From Bostrychus sinensis (taxonomy: Eukaryota > Chordata > Actinopteri > Gobiiformes > Eleotridae), in the NCBI GenBank assembly GCA_020698575.1, contig CM036254.1, positions 24,032,026-24,096,025 on the forward strand: a stretch of DNA of 64,000 nucleotides. The letters are read 5' to 3'. The notes beneath the pieces are model-generated. The model ran no database searches. It was not told the origin of the DNA and saw nothing but the letters and a program-made list of their open reading frames with translations. Below, piece by piece: positions 1 through 11,479 of this stretch. The position numbers were made by a program, and so were the translations under genes. The stretch's first letter is position 1; each line of letters begins with the position of its first letter.

Positions 1-480
1 TCATGTGTATTAAAGTGCTTGAATAATTGTTCATATTATCCCACTGACCTTCTTTTAATTCCAGCTTCATTTTAATAACCCAAGCCTTTAAGGTTAGCCA
101 AAAACGCACTTTACTGTATTATAACCAACACATCTGTCCTAAAGTCAGAGGTGGCGGCCCCTAGCAGCTGAAGGCCTCCACATCCACAGTACTGCTTTAC
201 TCACTTAGCTTACAGGCTAATCCCATCAGCCCTGAGCCCTAATGCAATTAAAGCTGATTCTCTCCTCACCCTGCTCCATTCATCCCTGGATTTACCAACG
301 CTTGTTGCATAAGAATGATTAGAGACCGTTATCTCCAACATCAAAATATTTTCCCTCTTAGCTGTGGCTTTTCCAAAAGACTATTGAATTACTATCCTCA
401 CTTTAGAGTGTAGATAAGTATTTTTAATCTTGATGAGAAACTGGTAGTAGAAGTAGTTAGTAATAGTAATAGTAAATAAT
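1..480. other. No gene recognised at the left edge
   Basis: I see no splice-bounded exon, RNA gene or recognisable repeat here, only AT-rich sequence that ends in short TAG/TAA-type repeats near the SINE that follows. Given the partial ablim1 downstream it is probably intronic, which is inference. Confidence 0.4.
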
Positions 481-484
481 TAAA

Positions 485-720
485 ATAAATGGTCTCCATG
501 AGCACTCAAAGCGTTTCACATCAAGAAACCATTCACCCATTCACACTTACAAACACAAACACATTCATACACCAGTGTACTCAGACACTTGGGGCAAGGA
601 GGGTTATTTGTCTTGCCCAAGGACACAATAGCAGTATGCAATGGTGGGAGCAGGGATCAAACTGCCAACTTTTGGGTTAGAGGGCGAACGTCTCGACTGA
701 GTTACTAAGAAAGGTAAAAA
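485..720 (-). repeat. SINE-like repeat, minus strand
   Basis: On the minus strand this reads as a SINE-type unit. It has a tRNA-like segment with a 'tttgatccctgctccc' motif, a body resembling 'tgtccttgggcaagaca' and a tail resembling 'cgctttgagtgctcatgga'. Such tails are shared by many fish SINEs and their partner LINEs. The short reading frame at 489-680 is an accident of this repeat. The family assignment rests on recalled motif similarity. Confidence 0.6.
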
Positions 721-893
721 TAGTAGTAATAGTGGTAAAGGGCTGGTAACCGTAGTAGTAGCAGCGGCAATAGAAGTTGTAGTAGTAGTAGTTGTAGTAG
801 TAATGGTAACAGCACTAGTGGTATTAGTAATAGTAGCAGTAGTAGCACTGGTAATTGTAGTGATAGCAGTAGTAGTAATAATATATATGTGTA
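716..893 (+). repeat. Degenerate (TAG)n trinucleotide tract
   Basis: About 170 bases are built mainly from imperfect GTA/TAG/GCA triplets (tagtagtagttgtagtagt and variants). Similar degenerate tracts occur near 20.3 kb, 34.0 kb and, on the other strand, 48.0 kb. No coding function is suggested. Confidence 0.8.
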
Positions 894-939
894 TGTTATG
901 AATATGTTATATTCGATTCCAATTTAAATTTTCATCTTC

Positions 940-1705
940 ACATCAAAAAAGTCACCCAGTCCTGTTTCCTTCAGCTCCGCACCATCAGTAAAATCAAACC
1001 AGTTCTCTCCCGGTCCGATTTGGAAAAAGTTATCAATGCTCTCATTTTTTCCAGACTCGACTACTGCAACTCTCTCCTCTCAGGTCTTGACAATAAATCC
1101 CTCTCTCGCCTCCAACTTGTTCAAAACGCAGCAGCTAGGCTTCTCTCTGGTTTTAACAGACACCAACACATTACCCCTGTTTTAGCCTCGCTGCATTGGC
1201 TCCCTGTGCGTTTTAGAATTGATTTTAAGATTTTACTGATTACTTTTAAAGCTCGTTTGGGTCTGGCACCCAGCTATATTGCTGAGTTGCTAACGCCCTA
1301 CGAGCCTCCCCGCAGCCTTAGATCCTCAGGCAGGTCCCTTTTAGCTGTTCCAGGGTCGAGACTCAAGACAAAAGGTGACCGAGCTTTTTCGGTCCGAGCC
1401 CCTCGACTCTGGAACGACCTGCCTGAGAAGATAAGGCTGGCACCATCGGTGTCATCTTTTAAATCACTTCTTAAAACGCATTTTTATCGGCTGGCATTTT
1501 TATAACCTATTTATTTATTTATTTATTTTACTATGACTTTTTATTTTGGTACTTCTGTCTGGTTTATTGCACTCTTGCATGTGTCTTTTCTTTGTTGATT
1601 TTATTGTCTTACATTGCTGTGTGCTGTTCAGCACTTTGTAAACCTTGTTTTTTAAAAGTGCTATATAAATAAAGATTTATTATTATTATTATTATATATT
1701 TTTTA
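940..1705 (+). mobile_element. L2/CR1-like LINE, 3' end (ORF2 C-terminus)
   Basis: A 161-residue open segment (1020-1505) resembles the C-terminal end of the reverse-transcriptase polyprotein of L2/Maui-type LINEs. Its motifs include FSRLDYCNSLLSGL, LQLVQNAAARLL, LHWLPVRFRIDFKILL, PRLWNDLP and FKSLLKTHFY. A 3' untranslated tail follows with 'agtgctatataaataaaga' and ends in (ATT)n, the typical L2 tail. The copy is 5'-truncated because no catalytic reverse-transcriptase domain precedes it. The C-terminal segment has no internal stop, which suggests a fairly young insertion. Confidence 0.85.
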
Positions 1706-1779
1706 TTTCGAGCAAGTGAATAGTTCATGGTGTGCAAGTAACAACAGAACACAAGGCTGAAAAAAACAACAACATAAAA

Positions 1780-3495
1780 ATAATAAATTATTGTGTAATA
1801 ATATTCATAACATTCATTTTAGCAAAACAATAAGTTATCTTAATAAACCATACAGAAGTGTTCTGCTTGAAAAGGAGTGGGATGAAGTAAAACTTATTTA
1901 ATCCCACCCCGTCTGTCCAAAATACATAACACAAAAGATAGCTGTATCCTTGCACCACCTTCCCTATGGGCACCAAACCCAAGATTTATCATATAATACA
2001 TCAAAAAATAAAGATATACTATTCTTCTATAGGCTGTTAGAAATAATATTTAGCTATTACATCAACATAATTTAGGGTGATTTATTAGAATATAATTCAA
2101 AAGGTAAGATATTTAATAATTAATAAGCTATATTCTATTAAATATACTATATATGTACTATAAATGAGTCTGTGTATATACACTCACAATGTGTTAACAC
2201 GGGAAACTAACAATTCTCATATTTAAAAAAAAATGACATTATCAAATAAGCACATACCAACAATGCTAAGACCAGAACCATGAATGTAAAATAACATGAC
2301 CATTAAGTCCCACCCTCTCTTTAGTGTGACCAGACCATATTTTTGTAAAGTGACTTGAATCTGTGAATATTTTGGCATTGCTTGTGCTCGAGTCCCACAC
2401 TGTTCCACAGTTTAACTCCACACACAGACACAAAAACCTCTCCGTGTGGTTCGCACCATTGATAATGTAACATTTCCATATCCTCTCAGACTATGAGACC
2501 TCTCTCTAACTGTAAAAAACCTTTGTATGTTACTTGGTAATAGATAGTTAAATGCTTTAAATAAAATTTGTGCTGTTTGATATTTAACAAGGTCATAGGA
2601 TTTTTAATAATTTTGACTGAATAAAAAGTTGATTTGTGTGCTCTAAGCAGCCAACCTTGTGTATGATATGGACTGCTCATTTTTGTAATATGGTGGTGTA
2701 GTATAGTGGATGTATTGAACATTGGTAATTATTTCCCCATACTTCAACACAGTAGGTGAAGCAGGGGAGCACCAAGGAACAGTATAATATGTGCAGTGTA
2801 TTATAATCAAGGAATTGCTTTGCTTTATTTATTATTGAGAGGCTTTTGGAAATTTGTGTTCTTATGTGTCTGATATGGATTTTCCATGACAGTTTGCTAT
2901 CTATCATTATAAATTTGTTCTCTTGTACATTTTCAATTTTAACATCATTTATGTTTATTTGTAGTTCAGTCTTATAATTACCAAATATTATAGCTTTTGT
3001 CTTATTTAAATTTAATAATTTATTCCCACCCATCCATTTTTTATTATAATTTGTTCTTCATTAACAGTATTAATAAGACCATGATAATTGTCACTACTAC
3101 AGAATATATTTGTATCATCTGCAAACAATATAAGTTTCAATAATTTAGATACTGTAAATATATCATTAACATACATGATGAACAATTTAGGTCCCAACAC
3201 TGAGGGACCCCTGAGGGACACCACAAGCAATGTCAAGACTTCTAGATATAAATTGACCAATCTTAATATATTGAACCCTTTGCTTTTTAACCAGTTCCAT
3301 GCCACCCCTCTGATTCCGTATCATTCCAGTTTATTGAGCAGGATTGAGTGAGTTATTGTATCAAAGGGTTTTTTAAGATCAATAAATATACCAACTGCAT
3401 TTTTTTTATTATTCTGTGCATTTGTACGTTCTTCTATTGCATCACTTATAGCCATTGAAGCTGTTGTTTTCATTCTAAAGACATACTGACCTTAA
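1780..3495 (-). mobile_element. Decayed non-LTR retrotransposon (LINE), minus strand
   Basis: On the minus strand, overlapping frames at 3012-3305 and 2677-3033 encode reverse-transcriptase pieces. These include a 'VLGPKLFIMYVNDI' block, the catalytic 'FADDT' motif and a downstream 'NKTKAIIF' segment. Weaker C-terminal similarity continues to about 2225, and what looks like a 3' untranslated region reaches about 1780. The frame is broken several times, so this is an inactive copy. It belongs to the jockey/L2/Rex-like group, but I cannot name the family. It would sit in the upstream intron of ablim1. Confidence 0.75.
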
Positions 3496-3519
3496 TTAAT
3501 TATTAGATATTATTATATA

Positions 3520-3625
3520 TGTGTTTGTGGACCTGGCGAAGGCGTTCGACCGTGTCCCTCGCAGCCTCCTGTGCTCTGGGAGTATGGGGTCTGAGGCCCT
3601 CTTCTAAGGGCTGTCCGGTCTCTGA
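3520..3625 (+). mobile_element. Short reverse-transcriptase fragment
   Basis: Translation gives 'VFVDLAKAFDRVPRSLL', the conserved reverse-transcriptase block VFVDLxKAFDxVPR seen in several LINE families. It ends in a stop after a few more residues. It is only about 100 bases long and the rest of the element is missing or unrecognisable. Confidence 0.6.
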
Positions 3626-5711
3626 CGTAACAGTACTTTTACTTGAGTACATATTTGTAGTATTTTTTTCACCTCTGGCTGCATGTGATACTTATATTGT
3701 TATAACAAAAACATAACGGCACTTAGCACTACTAAGTTCATTTTTGACATATTTGTACTCGTCAGGTGAAACTGATATAATTCAACAATAAAATAGTTTG
3801 AGTGAAAAGATGAGCGGACCATTGTGTCTAAGAGCACTGGTGGGTGATAAATGGCTTGTGCCCCTGTGGAGTATGTAAAAAATTTGCTTGCTTGTTTTGC
3901 TTGCAATTGACATTTCTGGTTAATTGGTGTAAACAGACAGCTTTTCCAAATTTTAAACAGGGCAGTAATTGATGAATTTAAGCACAAAGAGGCCTAAAAC
4001 ATGTCAGATCCAGTGCTCAATTCAAACAATAATATTTCAGTTGAATGCATTTCAAACTGATTGAAATAGTGCTTCTCAAATGGTGGGCCGGGACTCAAAA
4101 CTTGTACCCAATGACCCCAACTAAAAATATTGCCTACTTCAACAGTATTTACTGTTTTGGGAAAGAGACAACACTGTGGTGCTTTGGATCCCGTCTAAAC
4201 TACACCTCCATTTCTTCTGGAAAATCTGACTGAGAGCTCTCTGTGTGGAAATAGCACAAGGATGTTTTAAGTAACCAGGAAATACCAGCAAGAAGCTCTC
4301 ATTTTTATTCTGTATTAAAATCTACCCTGAAGTAAAAATATTTATTTGGAATGTTTTTATTATCATGGTTTGCATACCATGTAAATATGTGTCTTACTAG
4401 ACAAAGCTGCACATAACAAACTAGAAACACTTATGTTAAATAATGTGGCAAGTTGGCAACAATACATTAGTCACCATTATTTCTTTAAATAATTGTACAC
4501 AGTGTGACTTAAAACTGACTAATTCTTAAAACATGAAAACTACACTCTACTATAGTAACCAAGATACCTCAGTAGGATAATATTGTCACTCTGAATTATG
4601 AAGTAGTTGTAATAAGTATCATCTTGGGTACTTCACTCCTAATGCCCTTTGCAACCCTCTTCATTTATCTGGGCTTTGGACCAACACATATGGCTACAAT
4701 TTTTGCTGCCTTGTGAATGTTTCGATGGATAGGGCATTTACCCCTGTACTAGAGAATTGAAAAGAAATTTGAAAAGAATTTTGATTGATTTTTTTTACCA
4801 TTGCGAGATAGGGCTAATGCCTAGCTGGAAGTGTGCACTTTCTGAATGAAACTATTGCCACTCTCACCCAGTAAAAGCTAAAATGCTTCTAGTGCTCGGC
4901 CTTTCATGTACTGCTCAAAACAAGGTTACACATGAGAATGAGAAAGCTTGTTACAGCCTTTCATCGTTGGTTTGAGTGATTTTCTTTGACTCAGACCAAG
5001 GCCACATCCTGAACCACACAATCAGAATTTATCTGGCATTGAGCTGTTTACCTTGACAGTGCCAATAAAAAGTGTTTCTGAGTATAATCAGTGGAGGTCT
5101 ATAATTCACATTTTCAAAAGGAAGTTGTTATCGGCTATGAACGAACGTAGTCACTGAAAGCATCTGGGTTCTGACTGCTTTGCACAGCTCAAATTAATTT
5201 CAGGGTTGGAAACTTTGTGCAGTAAGTTGGATTGTTGTGAGATTTGTCAATTCACAATCTCAAAATATCCATCTTTTGAGGCTCTTAGTGATTTGTTTTG
5301 GGTTGGTGCAGGCCAATGGTGTGGCAGCACGGTCACGAGGTTTGCTGACAGCAACAAGTGCTTTACAGTACTTGTTAACAATATGGCGACACAGAAAAAC
5401 ATAACATATGCTGCCATGCATTTATAAAAACACTAAATATCCTCTAACAACATTTTTATTATATTGTTTTACTATCATAGTGGTTTGTTGTTTAGCTACG
5501 TAGCTGGTGCTTCATCCAGTCATCTCCAAATATTCTACTGAAAGTCCAATCCCATTAGAATCTCCCCCACACACAACATCTCTCGTAACAAACCCACTGA
5601 AGCATGCATCAAAGCTGAGAGTGTATGTCTGGCTGCTCTATGGGTGTAATAGCTAGATCTTTTACTGACCTGACTTTTACAGTACATCATTTTGTGTGTG
5701 TGTGTTTGCAG
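3626..5711 (+). other. Presumed ablim1 intron, no exon seen
   Basis: The stretch ends at the acceptor of the first ablim1 exon in the window (polypyrimidine-rich 'ttttgtgtgtgtgtgtttgcag'). I looked for the preceding exon that should carry the first half of LIM1 and did not find it. A motif near 4072 ('gtgcttctcaaatggtggg') resembles the terminus of a fish hAT-type element. The remainder shows no feature I can support. Confidence 0.5.
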
Positions 5712-5895
5712 TGTGCGGCTGTGATCTGGCCCAGGGCGGCTTTTTTATGAAGAATGGAGAGTACTTGTGCACCCTGGACTACCAGCGCATGCACGGGACC
5801 CGCTGTAACGGCTGTGGGGACTTTGTGGAGGGAGAGGTGGTCACAGCTCTGGGCAAGACCTACCACCCAGCCTGCTTTGTCTGCACAATCTGCAA
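5712..5895 (+). CDS. ablim1: ablim1 exon: end of LIM1 and start of LIM2
   Basis: The exon encodes [20 protein letters not shown] (second zinc-finger half of LIM1) and then [20 protein letters not shown] (first half of LIM2). It follows a 'tttgcag' acceptor and ends at 'gtaag'. The exon begins with two bases of a split codon, so at least one coding exon precedes it. Confidence 0.93.
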
Positions 5896-8800
5896 GTAAG
5901 ACACTATATTTCAACCCGAGTGTAGAAACGTTTGTGAGGACAGTATTATTATAACATTGACTTTACCATTGCCGTCCAAAGGCTGCAAACGTTTTGCTGA
6001 TGATCAGAATTTAAACTATAGGCCATTAAACATAAGGTGTCTCTCTCTCTATGCATACAATAAACCAAAAATAATGATTGCTGACTCATCTGTGCATTGT
6101 ACTGCTGTTTAAAAATTAAAGCCTCTCTATTCCCATGATTACACAAATATTTATGTTTATTGATATATTGATGGTATATCATAAAAGCTAACTAATGCAG
6201 AATTTAGCAGGTTTAGCTTACAAACAATACATCTCAATTTTCATGCACAAGTTCAATGCAAAAGTGAAAATCTGTAACCTTGCCAGTCGGACCCATTCAC
6301 TAGTAAGTAAAATGGGCCCGTAATCTCTCCTATTCAAACCTATTTCCACAAAAATCAATCCAGTGCAATAAATCCTAGCTGTTTGTCTACAGTGAGGTGG
6401 GCTTTATGTGATGCTCTGTTTTTCTGATTGACTGTATACTTCTCAAATGGCATCAGTCCAGAGGAAGTTTACTCTGCATATGTTTATTGATTGGTTGCTT
6501 ACAGGTAGCTTATTTTGGTGTTCATTTGTTTCACTAGAAATCAAACTTGAATTGATATAAATCAGATTATTTCTTGTATAGACTAGAGAAAAATTCTACA
6601 CAAAAAAGAAAAAAAATGGGAGATTGGGACATTTGTTTTGTTTTTTTTTGTTTTGTTTTTTTGGCATGAAACTTGAATAATCAATAACTTGAGTTTTTTT
6701 TTTTTTTTTTTAATCAAATCTGACTAAAGATTAAAGAATTGTATCAGATATAATTTGCTTATGAACACAGATATACAGAAGATATCTTTGATCAATTAAT
6801 GTTTAGTTGTGGGCAAGTAGTGTACGAGCTTGCAATATTTCCAAAAGAGGGGTAACTTGAGGCCACCATGTCTGTAGCTCAATATGGCTGTAAAACAACA
6901 TAATAGCTTCATTTAAATGTGAAGGTCTAAGCAACTAATTGATGCTACAGTGCTGTAACAATGTGATCAATTCACAAATCACCGTGTTTCATATCAGAAA
7001 AATGCTATATTTTCAATGTTGCTTGGATATGGATGATTCTATGTGTCAGCATTGAAGAGCTATAGCTGGTGGCATGATTTCTTGCACACCAATCAAGCAT
7101 AACATTATGACCACCTGTCTCACGTGCAGCTGCATACACAACAAACTGGATTTCACTGTATTCTGCCACCTTTCTATTAGAACCAGCATTAACTTCTTCA
7201 ACAGTTTGAGCTACAGTGGCTTGTCTCCGCTCCTCATGTGTCTCACCTGTCGCTAGTTCACCTCTGTTCCTTTCTTGGGCCACATTTGATAGATACTGAC
7301 CACTGCAGACCAGGAACACCCCAAAATGGCTGCAGATTGGAGATGCTCTGGCCCATGATCCATTGTCAAGCCCTTGTTATACTTGCCCCTGTTAAACTTG
7401 CTCAAATCCGTACTTTTGCCCATTTTTCCTGACTCTAACACATTATTTTTGAAGATAAAATGTTAAATAGCTGCTATATATATCCCACCTACAAACATGT
7501 GTTATAATCAATAAATAATCTGTTATTCACTTCATCTGTCAATGGTCATAATGTTATTGCCTGGAAAATCCAGACTGATATGTCTCTGTATTATTATACA
7601 GAGAAAAAAAAAAAAAAAAAGTTTTTTGTGTTGCTTACTTTCTTGTCGCTTTGTTAACGTCACGTCCGCCATTTTCTGATTGGCTTACTCCGCTGTCCGT
7701 TTACTGGGGTTTGCTCTGCGCTAGAAATCGAATTGATTCCATGGCGACCAGACTCATCCACTGGTACAGCGGTGAGGCTGGAATTTCCAGGCAAATAATG
7801 TTATGCCTGATTGATTTTGTTGTTTTGTTTCTATAAGACTTTTTTATTAATGGTTTGTCTCTTCAACTTTTACATCTAAGGAGGAATCTATTTCTTTTCT
7901 TTCTTTGAAAGAATATTGTAAAAGCATAAAATTAAATATTTTGATTAAAACCCAATGTCCTTTGTATAATTAAATATCTTAGATTGAGTCAGGGGCTGCC
8001 AGAGGCAATATGACTAACAATATCAAAAACAGTGCCCATGTAAACAAGATTACATTAGCCACGAGTCAATAATAATTTAATAGCTGTATGTGAAATAAAA
8101 CAGGGCATGGCTCGTCTGCTGTTCTGATTAAATTAAAGCAGAATCATGTCGTACATCTGTGCATAAAACTCAGCTTATGGTATTGACACCACTACCATTA
8201 TATGTAATCAGTTTCTCTCCAAATGCTATAAGCTGCTACTGTAAATCCTCCTGATTTAAATGATCTATAGTTCAGTTCTGTTGAGTCTTAGCTAAGAGTG
8301 ATTCAATAACTATTCAAACTCTTCTTTCCTTTTGACTTTTCCCTTTCCCGGGTCACCACAGCAAATCATCTGCCTCCCAGAATGCAGTGATTTACACATT
8401 GATTTGGCACAGGTTTTTACACCAGATGCTTTTTCTGATGCAAGCCTCTGCATTTACCTGCATTCAAAAAGGACACACTGACTTGTGACCCCCTTGTGCC
8501 TGGACCATTCAAAATAGTTACTGTATATTGGCAAGGAAGCTATCTTTGTTTGTTGGTTTGGTTTTAGCAAGATAAGTCCAAACATTATCCTTGTATTTTT
8601 ATGAAATTTTCAGGAAAGGTCAGGTCAGGAAAATGTAATCAAAACACATTTTTCACAGTTGTCTTTACTCAACAGCTTGCTAAGAGCTTGACCCATTTTG
8701 GGCCCTGACCCACTAGTTAAAAATGCAGAGCTTAGACCATATTCTTGTTATTTTGTACATATTTGCAATGAATTCATTTTGACTATTTCTGAGCCAAAGG

Positions 8801-11430
8801 AGGGATTTCTAATATTGCTGGTCATCTTGTAAAACTCAAAATAGTTATCACATTTTTCTAATACCATGAGGCCCTACTCCAGTAGTTTTGATGCTAACGT
8901 ACAGTGATGCTCAGGGTCAGAGATGGCAGAGATTACAGTGGACAGTGTACAGTACTAGATGCGTGTCTCGTCTTTGTCATTTGAGCAAATATCCACCTCA
9001 GGCACACACTGTCCTCCCTCATTATGAAGCCCCGTCATCTTATTCTCCATAACAAACTCTTACACTCTCACATCGCCAGCCCATAGCTTGTGTCCTATTT
9101 CTTATCCTATTTTATTATCCCATTTTTGAATTGTTTTTTTTCTGTTGCTCCACTTGCAGACGACCGTTCCCTGCAGGGGACAGAGTGACCTTTAATGGGA
9201 AGGACTGTCTGTGTCAGTACTGCATTGAGCCAATGTCACCGGGACCCAAGGACATCCTGGGCTCAAGCAGTAAGTATTGTTAAATCTATTGTTCTGAGAG
9301 TGAAGAATGATGTAAGTTGTGGCGAAGGTACCTAAAATGAAAAAAGGGTGTTTCGAATAAGGGAACGAGAACAGAAAGCTAGGGTTGGTAAAAAAAAAGA
9401 GAATCAATGGATATAATGCACCTGTTTTTTTGTAGCTGTTTTATCGTGCTGTGAATAATAATTTGGTTGACTGTCTTGCCCACACATCATTAGCATATAT
9501 CTGACTAAAAATCTTCTCAAAATGTTTTCAGTGCAGAGCTGATTTAAATGATTTCGAAATGAGCATTCGCCATTTCAGATATTAACATCTCATGAATAAT
9601 CCTACTAAACTTTGTGGAAATGGTGCTGCTTAGAGGTTCTGCAAATTGACCCAGCCATTTTTCTTCTGAGTTTAAGAGAAGTGAAAGATGCACCTATTGT
9701 ATTCAGTGCTAAGTGTGAATTAAAATCAGCCCATATCCTACTGTCTACAATGCTATCTGTGCAGTAAAAACACCCAAAAACAGAACCCAAAAGAAAGAAC
9801 AAGTGTCCCACAAGTTTTCAAATAAACATCTCTGTGGAGCATTTCTCATTTTCCTCAGCCCTCAGGCATCTAAAACCAAGTATTTGACCTCTTTAAATAC
9901 AGTACATTTAAAGAAACATGGAAAAGTGCATCTCAGACAATTGGGTTATAGAGTTCTTGTAGTTATAGGGACATTAACATCCCAGTTGTTTTCCCCGTGC
10001 CATCGGAACATTTCAGTAGGAAATTCTCAATGTGCTTCCAAATTTATTGCTAAAGTTTCACGGAAATATTAAGGCTGGGACACACCAGGCTGATTATGGG
10101 CTGTCAGGCACAGTTGGACTCTGTGTTCGGTCAGTATTGTTACGTCTGTTTGGTGTAGGGCTTCAACTAACGATTATTTAAATAATTGAATAATCTGTCA
10201 ATTACTGTTTTGATTTATCAATTAATTGGATAGTGAAGCATGTGGTTAAAGTGGTTAAAAACTTGCAGTGTTTAATAGTTCCTGTTAAAAATTGTGAAAA
10301 TTTGACCAAAAATCACTTCATTTTTACAAAATTTTAACCAGATGAAGCTACAAGTGTGTCATTGGTGTATGTTTGGATGGAGCAGATACACACAAAGATA
10401 TTTTCAATCAAAAACACAAAATACAAATTGTTTTTAACTATTTTTGTTGATTTACTTTGCTGTCTTGGTAATAAACACTTCTCTCTGAGCACATGGCATG
10501 TTTCAGAGTCAATAAATACCCCAGGTAACTCTTAAACCATTACTAAATTAGTTGACGATTATTTAAACAATTGACTATAATCGATTAATCCAATTAGTTG
10601 TTGCAGCCCTACTTTGGTGTGTTCACCACCATCAGACATAGTGGGAGACAGTGGGATCAAGTTCCTTGCGCTCAAAGGAGCGGTCTGTGCTACATTCATA
10701 ATCTGTTTTGAAGCTCCCGATTAACTCCCGATTAGCTCCTGATTAAATTATAAGTGTAAAAAACTGTTCAGCATGTTTCTTACTTCTGTGACACAAGTGT
10801 GCTACATTTAGCTGTCTGTATGCTGCATTACGGTAAGGGACAGTAACAGGTTGGACAAATTGGTCAGGAAATGTGTGTCTGTGCTGGGTGGGAGGGTGGA
10901 CTCTGTAGGAACGCTGGTGGAGAGGAGAATGAGGAACATGTTGCAGGCTATCCTCAACTATAAAAAACACCTTCTACATGATACTTTGGCCTCTCAGAGA
11001 AGGCTCCCTCACTACGCTGCAGGACTGAAAGGTTCAGAAGATCATTTATTCTGGCTGCCATAAGTCTTTACAATGGATCTTGTTGAAGGTGCACTTTATT
11101 ACTATTGCTAGTAACTATCTATCTATCTATCTATCTATCGATCTTAGCTTTTTTTAGCCTCCTTCTTAGGGTAAACAGCTGCAATAATGCTGTCCGTTTT
11201 ATGAAAAGACGTGTTTAATGTAGCATATATCATATTCATCGATAAATACTTGTGAAAAACTTAAATGTTCCAGAGTTTATTTACAGAAGCCCATTATCAG
11301 CAGAGTTTAGCAACTAACGGCACCTGCTGTTATGGGTAGTTATTACTAATTTCACATGTGCATGTTGCTGTTTTTACTCTGTAGCACTTTGAGATTTGGA
11401 GTCAAATGTAAAGTGCATTATAAATAAAAT

Positions 11431-11479
<49 letters not shown>

